Below are positions 23,301-32,689 of a stretch of DNA of 64,000 nt, in pieces. This DNA is from Sepioteuthis lessoniana (lineage: Eukaryota > Mollusca > Cephalopoda > Myopsida > Loliginidae): positions 42,990,850-43,054,849 of the forward strand of contig OY757934.1 of NCBI GenBank assembly GCA_963585895.1, read 5' to 3'. The position numbers and the translations under genes are program-made. The stretch's first letter is position 1, and every line of letters begins with the position of its first letter. The notes below the pieces were generated by a model. The model did no database searches, had not been told where the DNA came from, and saw nothing but the letters and a program-made list of their open reading frames with translations.

Positions 23301-24116
23301 AACAGTTAAAATGAAATAAAACAAATTTACTGAAGAAAAAAAAATTAAACAAAAAAACTCAAACAAATAAAAAAACAAAATGACAAATGAAAAAAAAAAA
23401 CGATTAAAAACACGGAAGTGAAATAGTCACAAAATTTAAAACATTAGAAATATTCTTTTTTAATTTACGATTCCAAAATGACCTCGAAAGTATCAATACA
23501 TATCGAAATTTGTTTAATAATTTCGAAATATAATCGAAACTAATAAATTGGGACATTTTAGGAGGAAATGACAGTTCATTTTTTGAGTTCATTCAATCAA
23601 ACGATCAATTACATCTTTAAATTTCGTCCGATATATTTTAAGGTTAAAAAAAAAAATTGGAAGAATTAAATAATTTAATTAAAAAAACGTTTAAATAAGA
23701 TTTGTTTTGTTCTTTAAATCAAGTTTAAACTAAGAACATCGGTTGATTTTAGCGTCAAATGATTTATCAAGTAATGAGAGAGCGAAATGTTACTACTACT
23801 AAAAGAAAAAGTAATGAATGAATGAAGTGGTTGGTTGTAGTTGTAAATTCTGTTGCGGTCAATGGTACCTTTAGGGTCAATAACAGTACACGACACACAT
23901 CATGTCTTGAATGAACAACAGTGTATGTGTTTATGTACGAGTGTGTGTATACAACCGGCCTTTTTAGTATACAAAAAACATGTAGGGTTATATTTATGGA
24001 CATGTGGATATATACTCACCTAATAATGTCAACGATAAAGCTTGCGCCATCCCCTTGGACATATCATAAATGTAGACGAAAACCTTTTGTTTCGTGGTGT
24101 TATTACTCTGGGCCAT
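1037..24116 (-). CDS. DESI1: DESI1-like PPPDE cysteine peptidase with PUL-type C-terminal region (nine exons, 3' end outside window)
   Basis: Nine exons chain with GT-AG introns and matching phases: 24020-24116, 19533-19624, 16865-16974, 16407-16529, 12722-12935, 11592-11727, 8588-8778, 3379-3588 and 1037-1115, giving 417 codons plus one base. Residues 1-141 align by eye along their whole length with animal desumoylating isopeptidase 1. Landmarks are VYIYDMSKG at the N terminus, GVWHTGIVV with the catalytic-type His41, [10 protein letters not shown], and [16 protein letters not shown] with the nucleophile-type Cys111. Human DESI1 is about 168 residues and ends soon after this point. Here the frame continues through a Ser/Asn/Thr-rich linker (142-212) into an all-helical region (213-417) with the LRxLxN-like pattern of PUL domains. 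DESI1 removes SUMO from protein substrates; PUL domains in PLAA/Ufd3 bind Cdc48/p97. A combined ubiquitin/SUMO-pathway role is inferred. The start is the first ATG in frame, with A at -3 and G at +4. The last exon(s) lie left of the window. Confidence 0.88.
1211..1236. repeat. (AAAT)n microsatellite
   Basis: Six near-perfect aaat units in intron 8. The surrounding 1120-1880 is plain AT-rich intron with no other feature seen. Confidence 0.9.
1885..1972 (+). repeat. Family A fragment
   Basis: Matches the 'tggtgaagcttcagtcctgg...ggagagtatggggtcaccccttcattgctattact' segment seen in longer copies at 41930 and 50800. The family A match stops abruptly at about 1972, where unrelated sequence begins. 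Confidence 0.6.
1973..2307. other. Unassigned GC-richer insert between family A and mariner fragments
   Basis: Clearly higher in GC than the surrounding intron. It contains a TGACGTCA palindrome near 2140 and a GCGCGCGC-like stretch. It starts TGTAATATAATGG exactly where family A breaks off, which would fit an LTR-type insertion, but no partner LTR or target duplication was found. Confidence 0.3.
2308..2799 (+). mobile_element. Mariner-like element, internally deleted copy 1
   Basis: Translates in pieces to [15 protein letters not shown] and [15 protein letters not shown] (transposase N-terminal HTH region). After a deletion at about 2525 it resumes with APCDFWLF and the C-terminal [16 protein letters not shown]. 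The deletion removes the DDE core seen in copy 2. The 3' terminal repeat 'aagtctggaaacttatt...gatcctcg' abuts a TA run. The 5' terminal repeat is missing, and stops break the frame. Confidence 0.85.
2800..2842. repeat. (TA)n microsatellite at mariner 3' end
   Basis: The TA run begins at the presumed TA target-site duplication of the adjoining mariner copy. Intron sequence from here to 3378 holds only A/T homopolymers (3100, 3173-3193). Confidence 0.9.
3379..3588 (-). CDS. DESI1: DESI1-like exon 8 (PUL-like region)
   Basis: Encodes residues 322-391. [14 protein letters not shown], after the VLKM of exon 7, resembles the 'LRaLcNlf...G...L' helix typical of PUL domains. [16 protein letters not shown] resembles the 'vqlAlaTlllNla' helix that follows it. 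The acceptor is tttgtag|ATC and the donor CAG|GTACTG, phase 0 at both ends. Confidence 0.85.
4158..4388 (-). mobile_element. tRNA-derived SINE, type B (LINE-tailed)
   Basis: On the minus strand the head reads 'catgatgtagtggttaacat' and a B-box-like GAGTTCAAACTCC. A central domain with CCTCCCAGCTATGAGTTAAA follows, then the tail 'ggcattaaataactcatgaa...'. The same unit occurs at 5937, 39298 and 42168. RNA polymerase III A and B boxes are recognisable but decayed. Confidence 0.8.
4405..4905 (-). mobile_element. Family A non-autonomous retroelement, near full length
   Basis: On the plus strand it reads the reversed tail (ctatggtatatcaaccc, ttatttaatgct), a TA run, tttcaagtattactattt repeats, 'gttctatttgactcatagat', 'aatgaaggggtactccacat', and ends near 'cagccaacagggc'. 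The sense orientation is set by the tail shared with SINE B. No coding capacity is seen. Confidence 0.7.
5585..5882 (-). mobile_element. tRNA-derived SINE, type C
   Basis: The minus strand begins 'ggtgtctgtggtgtaatggt' with a B-box-like GAGTTCAAATCC. It shares the middle 'cccagctatgag' motif with type B but ends differently (aaattgaccttgtgtcatat). Another copy is at 38056. A (A)n run at 5520-5535 precedes it. Confidence 0.75.
5937..6168 (+). mobile_element. tRNA-derived SINE, type B
   Basis: The head is 'gtggtatagtggttaatgta' with B-box-like AAGTTCAAATTC. The tail is 'ggcattaaataacctaacaaaggttgatatgccattaaa'-like, the LINE-type tail shared with family A. Inserted in intron 7 against the gene's direction. 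Confidence 0.8.
6321..6570 (-). mobile_element. tRNA-derived SINE, octopus OR-like, with inverted head
   Basis: 6321-6517 is the minus-strand body: 'aagttggcgactgtagtcga', the AGGTGACC region, 'ctactacaccaaagtgtag'. Where the head should continue after cctgggattg at 6517, the sequence switches to the same tRNA-like head in plus orientation (ataatggttagagtgttcac, GGTTCAATCCC). This is a rearranged or doubled copy. Confidence 0.75.
6800..6848. repeat. (TA)n microsatellite
   Basis: About 22 TA units in intron 7, adjoining a decayed terminal-inverted-repeat element. Confidence 0.95.
6860..7062. mobile_element. Short mariner/MITE-like element
   Basis: Inverted ends 'tgaaaagttcttaggttgac' and, reversed, 'tgaaaagttcgtatgatttt' bracket about 200 bp with no coding capacity. 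It resembles the cleaner copy at 25206. The ends are diverged, so the limits are approximate. Confidence 0.5.
7197..7253. repeat. (TA)n microsatellite at mariner 5' end
   Basis: About 28 TA units that run straight into the terminal inverted repeat of the next element. Confidence 0.97.
7254..8151 (+). mobile_element. Mariner-like element, copy 2 (both terminal repeats present, pseudogenised)
   Basis: The terminal inverted repeats match: 'cgtggtgcattcaataagat' at the left and, reversed, 'cgaggatcattaaataagtt' at the right, each continuing into 'ccagacttttttgta'. TA flanks both ends. Transposase fragments are in order: [15 protein letters not shown] at 7540-7580, then after a loss of about 400 bp '[14 protein letters not shown]', '[15 protein letters not shown]' (second Asp of the mariner catalytic triad), and '[17 protein letters not shown]'. 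At ~0.9 kb it is shorter than a 1.3-kb autonomous mariner. Frameshifts and stops are present. Confidence 0.9.
8152..8246. repeat. Compound (TA)n(CA)n microsatellite at mariner 3' end
   Basis: The TA run starts at the TA next to the element end and passes into about 20 CA units. A second small TA/CA tract lies at 8334-8364. Confidence 0.95.
8588..8778 (-). CDS. DESI1: DESI1-like exon 7 (PUL-like region)
   Basis: Completes Val258 and encodes residues 259-321: [20 protein letters not shown], then [11 protein letters not shown], then DVIIDVLKM. The amphipathic helices have the spacing of an ARM-like repeat. The acceptor is tttcag|TG and the donor ATG|GTATGA, phase 0. Confidence 0.85.
8779..10560. 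other. Intron 6 sequence without recognised genes
   Basis: AT-rich intron. The only structure noted is a 27-bp unit 'atttaggcattgtatcaaaa' repeated three times at 10110-10183, and a possible cryptic exon at 10441-10502 (see findings). Confidence 0.6.
10110..10183. repeat. 27-bp tandem repeat, three units
   Basis: Three consecutive copies of a unit containing ggcattgtatcaaaataaat. Confidence 0.9.
10562..10715 (+). mobile_element. Family A 3' end fragment
   Basis: Contains 'agcagtacttgaaactattc', 'caaatcatatttatg' and the tail 'agcattaaataacccatgag...gatatgccataaaaca'. This is the 3' half of family A in sense orientation. Confidence 0.7.
10951..11207 (-). mobile_element. tRNA-derived SINE, octopus OR-like
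   Basis: The minus-strand copy runs from the tail (taagtaagtaaagttgg) through 'ctactacaccaaggtgtagg' and 'accatttttaaagtctttgg' to the head with 'cctgggattgaacacagg' (reverse of the B box GGTTCAATCCC). It interrupts intron 6. Confidence 0.85.
11592..11727 (-). CDS. DESI1: DESI1-like exon 6 (start of helical region)
   Basis: Encodes residues 213-257 plus the first base of Val258, including [13 protein letters not shown] and GKNHLKIL. It is the first part of the helical region assigned to a PUL-like domain. The acceptor is tttttag|CCC and the donor TTTTAG|GTTTGT. Its phase-1 end fits exon 7 directly, which makes the small candidate exon at 10441 frame-disrupting. Confidence 0.8.
12722..12935 (-). 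CDS. DESI1: DESI1-like exon 5 (low-complexity linker)
   Basis: Completes Thr141 and encodes residues 142-212. It begins PLGSMMKNM, in register with the TPFG...LRPLLDSI tail of DESI1. It then becomes Ser/Asn/Thr-rich and is probably disordered, linking the peptidase to the C-terminal helical part. It ends ...IIYCGQM with donor ATG|GTAAGA, phase 0. Confidence 0.85.
13235..14755 (-). mobile_element. LINE reverse transcriptase 3' half, degenerate
   Basis: On the minus strand, in broken frames: [45 protein letters not shown], then near the 3' end [16 protein letters not shown] and SVLLYG. Last comes [18 protein letters not shown] sequence at about 13510. The same order and wording occur in the plus-strand LINE at 60730-64000. 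It is a non-LTR retrotransposon, RTE-like by appearance. It ends near 13235 in a 'gcataagattttaacattgt' tail related to the SINE B/family A tail. Many stops; not functional. Confidence 0.85.
14756..14950 (-). mobile_element. Family A fragment
   Basis: The plus strand reads 'ggtctatttgacagagaggg', 'gagtgaacctgggagtaatg', 'cctaggacac' and 'cagcatattctaagccc', the 5' half of family A reversed. It abuts the LINE fragment. Confidence 0.75.
14951..15255. other. A-rich intron 4 sequence
   Basis: Homopolymeric A/T stretches only; no gene or repeat family recognised. Confidence 0.6.
15258..15385 (+). mobile_element. tRNA-derived SINE, type D, degenerate
   Basis: 'ggatgtaatggttaggaaac' and 'gaggtgcctcatattttcag' match the better copies at 20195, 20625 and 22300 (taatggttagcaagctagac, attgggtgcc). 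Strongly diverged. Confidence 0.55.
16407..16529 (-). CDS. DESI1: DESI1-like exon 4 (catalytic Cys)
   Basis: Completes Arg100, then encodes residues 101-140 and two bases of Thr141. [20 protein letters not shown] carries the nucleophile-type Cys111, and [10 protein letters not shown] is the end of the conserved PPPDE fold. This is the most conserved stretch of the family and the main basis for the call. The donor is AC|GTAAGT. Confidence 0.95.
16865..16974 (-). CDS. DESI1: DESI1-like exon 3
   Basis: Encodes residues 64-99 plus two bases of Arg100 ([15 protein letters not shown]...[10 protein letters not shown]). This matches the GPPDSVVDVGSTEV...FLEYL segment between the catalytic His and Cys in DESI1. 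The acceptor follows a T-rich tract, and the donor is CAG|GTAACT. The intron to exon 4 is only 335 bp, the shortest in the gene. Confidence 0.9.
17873..18117 (+). mobile_element. tRNA-derived SINE, octopus OR-like
   Basis: The head is 'gggttcaccaatggtctggg' with a decayed B box (AGTTTAATCCC). It continues with 'gccataccaaagactaaaaa', 'gcttaacactcagcattatg' and 'ggtgtagtagctattgaaaa'. In intron 2. Confidence 0.85.
18510..18737 (-). mobile_element. Family A fragment
   Basis: The plus strand reads 'cccagagatggaaccctaac', 'acttggaagtaatgccgggg', 'aaacctcaccaccaaatgca' and 'gccccgctgacag', the reversed 5' half of the element. In intron 2. Confidence 0.75.
19349..19484. repeat. Direct repeat flanking exon 2, copy 1
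   Basis: Shares 'tttatagatattactctaca' and 'gaggtcattagtctattaat' with 19855-19983 over about 120 bp. The two copies lie about 500 bp apart on either side of exon 2. Confidence 0.85.
19533..19624 (-). CDS. DESI1: DESI1-like exon 2 (catalytic His)
   Basis: Completes Gly33 and encodes residues 34-63, with His41 in GVWHTGIVV and [10 protein letters not shown]. The acceptor is ttacag|GT and the donor CCG|GTTTGT. The exon sits between two copies of a ~120-bp direct repeat (see findings). Confidence 0.9.
19855..19983. repeat. Direct repeat flanking exon 2, copy 2
   Basis: Second copy, upstream of exon 2 in gene orientation. It differs from copy 1 by scattered substitutions and small indels. Confidence 0.85.
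20195..20372 (+). mobile_element. tRNA-derived SINE, type D, one copy plus a truncated second head
   Basis: 'gtgatgtaatggttagcaag' with a B-box-like CTTCAAGTCTC, then 'cattgggtgcctcatacatc' and 'ttgtgccac'. A second head (taatggttagcaagctagac) starts near 20347 and stops where family A begins. Confidence 0.75.
20375..21660 (-). mobile_element. Family A element, long copy with nested SINE D
   Basis: The plus strand starts with the reversed tail (ttatggcatatcaaccc, tttatttaatacc). After a nested region (20590-21060) it continues with several 'atggtttcaagtattgctat' repeats at 21150-21420, then 'gtggacctgggagcaatagc' and 'cccagccaactgggct'. The repeat spacing is roughly 70 bp. No open frame of note. 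Confidence 0.7.
20625..20757 (+). mobile_element. tRNA-derived SINE, type D, best-preserved copy
   Basis: The head is 'gatggtgtagcggttagcaa', the B box GAGTTCGAGTCTC is well preserved, then 'ccttgtgccacatcgaagca' and 'ctttgtaaatta'. The intact B box suggests this is the youngest type D copy in the window. Confidence 0.8.
21780..22180 (+). pseudogene. Unrecognised coding-like remnant
   Basis: Two frames read on from one another with a frameshift near 22035. The first contains [15 protein letters not shown] and [12 protein letters not shown]. The second contains [20 protein letters not shown]. The spacing of CNVHV and the Ala/Lys-rich end faintly recalls a double-stranded-RNA-binding fold, but the match is weak. 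GC content is above the local background. It could be a transposon ORF; no family is assigned. Confidence 0.3.
22298..22440 (+). mobile_element. tRNA-derived SINE, type D
   Basis: 'ggcggtgtaatggttaacaa', B-box-like AATTCGAGTCTC, 'cattgggtgctc', 'ccttgtgccacatctaagct', 'gcttagtaaatt'. Confidence 0.8.
22441..23995. other. Intron 1, AT-rich, no feature recognised
   Basis: Long A and T runs with low-complexity sequence. No splice-flanked open frame, SINE head or transposase fragment was seen. Confidence 0.6.
24020..24116 (-). CDS. DESI1: DESI1-like exon 1 (start codon)
   Basis: Encodes residues 1-32 plus the first base of Gly33. Contains the N-terminal beta strand and [11 protein letters not shown], matching the VYDLSKGLA stretch of DESI1. 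The context is agaatATGG. The donor is G|GTGAGT, a strong consensus. No other ATG lies upstream in this frame before the open frame runs out. Confidence 0.9.
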
Positions 24117-24620
24117 ATTCTTGTGTTGATGTGTAAGCAGAAAAAAACACAAACAGATTTGAGAAATAGAATGACGAAGCTTTAAATAAAATAAAATATT
24201 GGGGATGTAGTGTGAGGTCTGCAATTATTTTTTTTAAATATTACGCAACTCCACTGTTGACATAGCTAATTTTTTTAGTGATGGAAAAACGGAAGGAAAT
24301 AAAAGATGAATTTAAAAGTTAAAAAAAAATTGACCCTTAAACAGGGGTCACTAATAAAAAAAAATTATAATTTAATTATTATTATTAATTTTTTTTTCTC
24401 ACAAAAACTATCTAATATAAATAGTTTTTCTTTCATCAAAGTGTATATTATTGTTTAGGGGGGAAAAAGACACGCTTGAATACAACAGGATATGCGTAAT
24501 AGAAAGGTGTTTACTAAATGAACTCTACCTAGCCGCTTTTCTCCTCTCCCTCTCTCTATATCTCTCTTTCTCTCTCTGTTTCTCTTTCTCTCATACCTAA
24601 GCTTATCAAAACACCAATTT
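24117..24620 (-). promoter_or_regulatory. Upstream flank of the DESI1-like gene
   Basis: This should contain the 5' UTR and promoter. It is AT-rich, with no clear TATA box or CpG island. A pyrimidine-rich CT microsatellite lies at 24541-24592. Transcription start cannot be placed from sequence. Confidence 0.3.
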
Positions 24621-25053
24621 GGATACGAGTGGGTGCTTTAAAAAATAAATTAAATGAATGAATGAATGAATAAATACATAATAATGATTGTAATAATAAT
24701 ATTAATAATAAAAAGACAATCGGGTCTCAGTCGAAAAGAAAGATTATCACATTCCTATATTGCTCTCTTTATGAACATATTTTTGCTTTGTTTTTTAGTT
24801 TTAAAATGTGTTTATGTCACCCTTCTGGCTAGGCACGCTTGTAAGCTACGAGCAAGTGGCCCAGGAAAAAAAGTGGTGGTCGGTAGGATTACGTTTTTTA
24901 CCTTGCTTCATATACCACCAAAATTTTACATAAATCAAAATGAAGATATAAGACTTTTCCCTCTGTCTGTTCCTCTGTCTCAGTCTCTGTCTCTGTCTCT
25001 CTGTTTCAATGCAAAAAGACTGGTGCTTCAAAGTACAGACTAGCCTAGCCATG

Positions 25054-25192
<139 letters not shown>

Positions 25193-25205
25193 TTTTAGAT
25201 ATATA

Positions 25206-25395
25206 CAGGTTGACTGAAAGTTCATAGGCTGACAGATATTCTCATGGAATGTGACCAAATGAGGTTTATTTTTTTACATAGTTCCCTTTACGGTCCACAC
25301 ACTTCTTCCATCAGTATTGCAGTGCTTACATCCCATTCATGAAAAATTTCAATAGCAGATATGACGTCAGCCTATGAACTTTTCAGGCCATCTTC

Positions 25396-25396
<1 letters not shown>
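25206..25396. mobile_element. MITE-like element with terminal inverted repeats
   Basis: 'ctgaaagttcataggctgac' at the left matches the reversed right end 'ctgaaaagttcataggctga'. TA dinucleotides flank both ends, and TA microsatellites lie on both sides. At 191 bp it is too short to code for a transposase. Probably a mariner deletion derivative, related to 6860-7062. Confidence 0.75.

Positions 25397-25450
<54 letters not shown>
25397..25450. repeat. (TA)n microsatellite
   Basis: Starts at the TA adjoining the MITE-like element. Confidence 0.95.
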
Positions 25451-25451
<1 letters not shown>

Positions 25452-27536
25452 TTACATCAAATCCTAAAATTACAAAACGGCCATAACTTGATACTTTTTT
25501 AGTGATAGAGAAGAAAAATACTAAAAAAACATGACCGATGATTGAATTGTAGTTAACTGAAACGTAATTTTGGGGCTTAACTGTTCAGGAAGAAAATGAA
25601 GCAAATGACTGATAATGAGTCTTACTTCTGAATGGTGGATATAAGTATTACATTTGTATCTACTTAGATATCAATTTTACAAACACCAAAATCTATCAAC
25701 GGTCCTTTCCATCACCTGGAAAGTCTTAGAATTAATTAACCTCTACTTCGTCTGACATACGAGCCTCAAATTGCTTACCGTATTTCAGGTACCTGCTATT
25801 CCGAAGGGGTCACCAATCAAAGTACTAAGCAGGTTCATCGCTACTTACTTCAACTGAATGTAAAGCCCTTAAAAAACTAAACATAGCTACGATTTGCACA
25901 AGGATGTAAGTATGGGACACCGAGTGAGGATCGAATTCCATAACTGCTCTGGGAGAGAAGCTTATTAACGATTACATCACAACCAGGTGCCTCAACTTTG
26001 ACTGCATTTTCTGAACGCTTACAGATAGTGCTGATGGATTGATCAGCCTGTTTTAGCACCTAACGAGGAAAAAAATTTAACGCCTTTCAAACAGAGAGAC
26101 CAGTGTGCATGGGCAAAAAGGGTCATTAGCCTCTTAAGCCATCCCAACTTACCATCTATTTTATTCAGATTGATGCTATCTTAACCAGATATTTATGGCT
26201 GCTTTTAATAGGAGGTTGATTTTAAGAAAGAGAACTTTATTAGGGTGTGCCGAAGTATCGTTTTGGGGGGGTTGTGTCGGAGAGTGAAATGCTTTGACGC
26301 GGACGCATGATTAGACAAGATGGCGGGGATGTATATTCTTTATTTCCACTTAGTACAGGAGAGAGTATAATTAAAAAAAGGGTTTGTTCCCATTCGACCC
26401 TTAGTTTATTGGGTCAATATTTATGTTATGACATCCCTCCCTCTATAATAATTGTTCTTGCTCCTTTTTTCTTTTTAATTATTATAGTAATTATTATTGT
26501 TATTGTTGAATTAGCCTTTGTATTTTCCCGGTAATTTCGTCACTCTTCCGGATCTGGTCATCTGGGTCTTCAGCAGGTTTTGTTTCTGTGTTGGTTATGT
26601 TTTGGTCTTTCAGTTGGTGTGGTTGGGTAGTCTACAGGATTTTCCTGTGAGATGGCTGGTCTTTTGCTTATGGTTAGTATCGTGGTTTCTTTTCCTTGTG
26701 ATAGGATATGTTTTGAAATGTTCCCTCATCTTTTAGTATACCTTACACCTGACTTTGACTAGATATGTTCTTGGTTCTCTGGTGCGTTTGAATCTAATGA
26801 GTATAGTCCCAGGTATCCAGATGTGGCGTAGTATGTCCCTAACAATATGACAATGCTGATTTTGAACTTTGTAATGCAGAAACAACTTATTATTCAATTG
26901 CAAACCACATAGTGAAATAACTGTGTTTCAATTGAATTAAAATTATTGTGATTGAAATATTTCAATATTTAATGAAGCTCAAAATGACATGAAGTACTTT
27001 TAAGGTAGTCTCTTGGACTATGCATATTTGAAATTGATGATGCAGAAATGACCTAATTTTTATTTTGAAATCCCCAGTTAAAAAAATTAAGACATTTTCA
27101 TTCATTTCAAATATGGCATGTTTCAAAAGTGTGACGAAACTCGTGATGACATGAAATATTTTAGGGTCAGTTTCTTGGATAATCAAAGAAAGTTGGTTTA
27201 TCTTCTATAGTAATCAATATGGTAGCAGTTAAAACTTCTCCAGAGGTATCAGTATGAGTAACATTTTATACGCCATCATTAAAATTGACCTTCATTTGGT
27301 GTCACTACGGTTCACTTATCAAACGTCAAGTTTCATATTAGTAATGTGTTAATCAACAAAACCGCATTGCTTGAATATTTATAAAATAAAGACGTAATAT
27401 TTACTTTGCCCCGTGATACGAAAATCCTGTCCTGGCTACGTTAGAAGTAAACATTGTAAATAAAGTTATCTATCATGTTCAACATATTTGACACTCGGCC
27501 AATGTTGGGTAAAACCGCTAGTATGTGCATGTATGA
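25451..27536. other. Intergenic sequence, no gene recognised
   Basis: Contains a decayed tRNA-like SINE head on the minus strand around 25900-26010. An AAGATGGCGG motif at 26317-26326, as in YY1-type promoters, has no gene seen beside it. The rest is unassigned. Short open frames lack splice context and similarity. Confidence 0.5.
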
Positions 27537-29360
<1,824 letters not shown>

Positions 29361-29364
29361 AGCG

Positions 29365-29369
<5 letters not shown>

Positions 29370-29433
<64 letters not shown>
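29370..29433. repeat. (TA)n microsatellite
   Basis: About 32 TA units directly upstream of a SINE head. Confidence 0.97.
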
Positions 29434-29436
<3 letters not shown>

Positions 29437-29674
29437 GGTTAGGGTGGTCGCCAATGCCCGGGGAGAGCTGAGTTCAATCTCAGGTCGAGTCATACCAAAG
29501 ACTCAAAAAAATGGTACTTGATCCCTCCTTGCTTAACACTCAGCACTATAAGGTACGGATCAAGGATAAGTGGGTCAATCCCGGGAAAGGAGTAGCGCCC
29601 TCCCCTACACCTTGGTGTAGTAGCTATTGAAAAGGGAACCTTCGGGTCACCCTCGACTAAAGTCACCAACTTAA
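29434..29674 (+). mobile_element. tRNA-derived SINE, octopus OR-like
   Basis: Head 'aatggttagggtggtcgcca', B-box-like AGTTCAATCTC, 'gtcataccaaagactcaaaa', 'gcttaacactcagcactata', 'ggtgtagtagctattgaaaa', 'cgactaaagtcaccaactta'. Inserted next to, or in, a TA repeat. Confidence 0.88.
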
Positions 29675-30337
29675 CTATATATATATACTTTAATCGATTT
29701 TTAAAACCTTTATCTTGTCTTCGCTACAAAAATGTTCAAACGTCTTGGTTATGTGGGCAACAGCCTTGCCCTTCTAACCAAGGACTAATTCACAGCTTGA
29801 GTACATTTCGTTCATTATGTACTTTAATTTTTTCTTTTTCGCTAATTTTTATTTTATTTATTTATTTATATTATACTTGTTCTTGTTGTATTGCTATTAG
29901 TGTTAACAATAGTATGATCTCTTTTTATGACCATGAATGATTTTTTTTAATTCAAAATATGAAGAACGATAAAAAAAAAAGTTCTTCCTGACTTAGTCAT
30001 ATTAAGTGCTTGTGTACCAGATCTAAGTACAACCATCTTCCACCTAACTTTATACTAAATGTACATTATGTTGTGAATGTGAAGTATTCGACGCACAAGT
30101 ATTATTAGCATCGTTTTCTTAAATTAGAAGCATTTAACGCTACTGTCAGTGTCCAAATTAAAAGTAGTCGGTAGTTTTATACAGGATTAGTCAATAAGTC
30201 TGACAAAAATGTTAGGGGAAAAAAAGAAAAGAAAGCAGCTATGATATAATAAAGCCAAAAATTGTCTTTTCTTTCTTTCTTATAAAATGGATGATGATAG
30301 TAGTAGTAGTAGTTGTTGTTGTAGTAGTAATGGTTGA

Positions 30338-30712
30338 TTTAAACGGCATGTCAGCCCGTCAGGGTTATTTTATGCCTAGGGAATAACGTTCATTGTACGT
30401 TTATATTTACATTTTTGCGTGGTTGTTTCTTAAGAGTTTTTTGTTTGCTTTTTGTTTGTATTTTTCTTTTTGCATGCAGTCCTATCAAATAGCAGTAATT
30501 TCTATTTGACCAGTAGATGGGATCCTAATTCCGAGTCAGAGTGGACCTAGGAGTAATAGCAATGAAGGGGCACTCCACATTCCCGTGATCTCCACACCTG
30601 GGACCTCACTATCAGATGCAGTTTAGTGTCATGGCCAGGACACCCCTTTTTGGTGGGGTTTACCTCTCTGCAGAGGGAGACAGTCAACGTATTCTAAGCC
30701 CAGATATAGCTG
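30338..30712 (-). mobile_element. Family A element
   Basis: The plus strand reads a reversed, diverged tail near 30340-30375, then from 30490 'tatttgaccagtagatggga', 'gtggacctaggagtaatagc', 'cactatcagatgcagtttag' and 'attctaagccc'. A (AGT/TTG)n tract precedes it at 30299-30325. Confidence 0.65.
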
Positions 30713-30879
30713 CAGGACAAAGTAGAAGTAGTAGTAGTAGTAGTTGTAGTAATAACAATAACAAAAAAAACTCGTTCCTGGAACTTATAGTAACAAAAGT
30801 CATGTTGAAAGCGGTGCTTTCAACAACGAAGTTAAGCAGCGGTGAGCCAATCAGTACATAAACAAGGGATCTCTTTTTA

Positions 30880-31350
30880 GGAACCGTAGATAGATCGGGT
30901 CCATTTTTGGAAATGCCGGGCGCGTGTGGGCTTGTGGGGTTTGAAGGCTTTGAAGGTCAGGGGCTAAGGGCAAGGCTGTGTTGCCGTAGATATCTGACTC
31001 CATATTTTGGTTATTTTGTTGTACCCCACGTTGACTGGCCGGCGCAATGCCTTGCCCAAAGAAAGTCCCAAAAGAAATATACAAAAAGAAAAGATAGAAA
31101 TAGATAAGAGACGAAAACATTTCTTCTCTACTTTCCTTTATTTACTGGGTGAAGGGACTAACCGACGCTACGTCCCAAGACGTAGGCGTGGTGCCCAAAA
31201 CACCAGACAGCAAAATGGTGTTGTTGGTTCGACGGACACTGCCTGAAAGAGAAAGATAATATGGTCTCCTTTTTCAAGAGGAATCCCTTTTTTCTTTTAC
31301 GCATGCGTCATCTCCTTTTCCGTTAGAGACCTCTGGGAGTTTCTTCAAAT
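30880..31350. other. Unassigned GC-richer block
   Basis: Contains an acgcatgcgtc motif at 31300 and 'ctctgggagtttcttcaaat' that match the 3' part of the dispersed repeat at 33484 and 54655, so it may be a partial third copy. Confidence 0.45.
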
Positions 31351-32680
31351 TTAATAGTTTTCTTTTTATCTATTTATTTATTTATTTTTTTAATTCAATT
31401 TTTTATTTATTTATTCGTTGCCTACAGGCTACGGCCCTGCGCACGGACCCACCATAAAAAAGGCTTTGTGCCACACATGCCCGTTGGGTGGGACGGTCAT
31501 CAAATACCGTTGATAAGATCGGGTCAAGACGGATTCGCACCAATTCAGTCAGAATTCTTTTCATTTATTTATTCATTTGTTTATCTTATTTTATTTTCAT
31601 TTTTTTTTTAATTTTTTGACAGAGCAAAAGATTTTTCAACTAATCAGGTTGGAGTTTACTAAATAAATCCAGTCTTTTCCTGACTAACCCCACCCACTTA
31701 CACACTTTCTCATTCTCATTTGCCACAAAGATCTGACTTAAAGGAAATTATGAATAGAATGGTTTAGTCGTTATTTTGGGCGTAATTTATGAATAGTTTT
31801 TATAGGGTTTAAGGCCCAACAGTTGCCTGGTTAGAATCTAGCCAAAAGGTTATCAGCGCAGATAGGGCCGAATTTAAACTTTAAAAGACTTTACAACCCT
31901 TCATTACGTATGTTCGCCTCCACCCCATTCTGTGTTCATAAAAAAGATATTTTTTAGATGAAGTGTAAAAATAAGCAGACAAAATTTTACACCACGAAAA
32001 ACTAAATGCAGCCCCTTCAAAGGAACCTATCAAATTTAAAAGACCCTCTTCAACTAGAGGAGCCCAATACTCTAGATTGGTTCAAATTGTTTTAAAGGAT
32101 CCCTTTTAAATCTGAAAATAAAAAATCTCCTCTCTTTTGTTTTGATTTTTAAATTTTATCAAGAGCCCTTCTAGATTTTGGAGCCCTGGGCTGCAGACCA
32201 TTCGAGCCCATATACAAAACTGTCACAGGGCGCTGATGAGATACAGCGTGGAAGACTGGAAATCAAGCTTTAGAATCGTGAGAGTCTGAACTTTGATTGG
32301 GTAATTGGATTATCACGTGTTGAAAAAGAAAAAAGTCCGAGTTATTGAATCACTTTTGAATGTTTTTTTTTTTTAAGTGTTGGAGTTGTGATATAGAAGA
32401 GTGTATTTGAGATGCTTAAAGCTTTAGCCCTTTCTTGATTCGTTTAGGCAACCATAGAACTTTTCTTCTCGCCTTAATGACGATATTAAAACAGAAACAC
32501 CACAAAGAAAGGTTAGCCTGATTAATAAAGAAACGTCTTAATGAAAATGGGAAGTTATAAGAATAAAAATATGAGTTTGTCAGCCTCTTTCGTTACCCGT
32601 GATCAAGTTATAACATCTGTGCCACTACATCAAACTACACATTTAATGGCGCAACATTATGTTGATTGCAATTAAATTTG
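31351..32680. other. Intergenic sequence, no gene recognised
   Basis: AT-rich with (ATTT)n stretches at 31368-31410 and 31560-31600. Nothing else supportable. Confidence 0.5.
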
Positions 32681-32689
32681 GTTTGTAAC

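Noticed and set aside
32228..32262. Second hammerhead-like motif (cgctgatgagatacagcgtggaag region)
   Set aside because: CTGATGA is present but the second core reads GAAG rather than GAAA, and no stem I or III could be paired.
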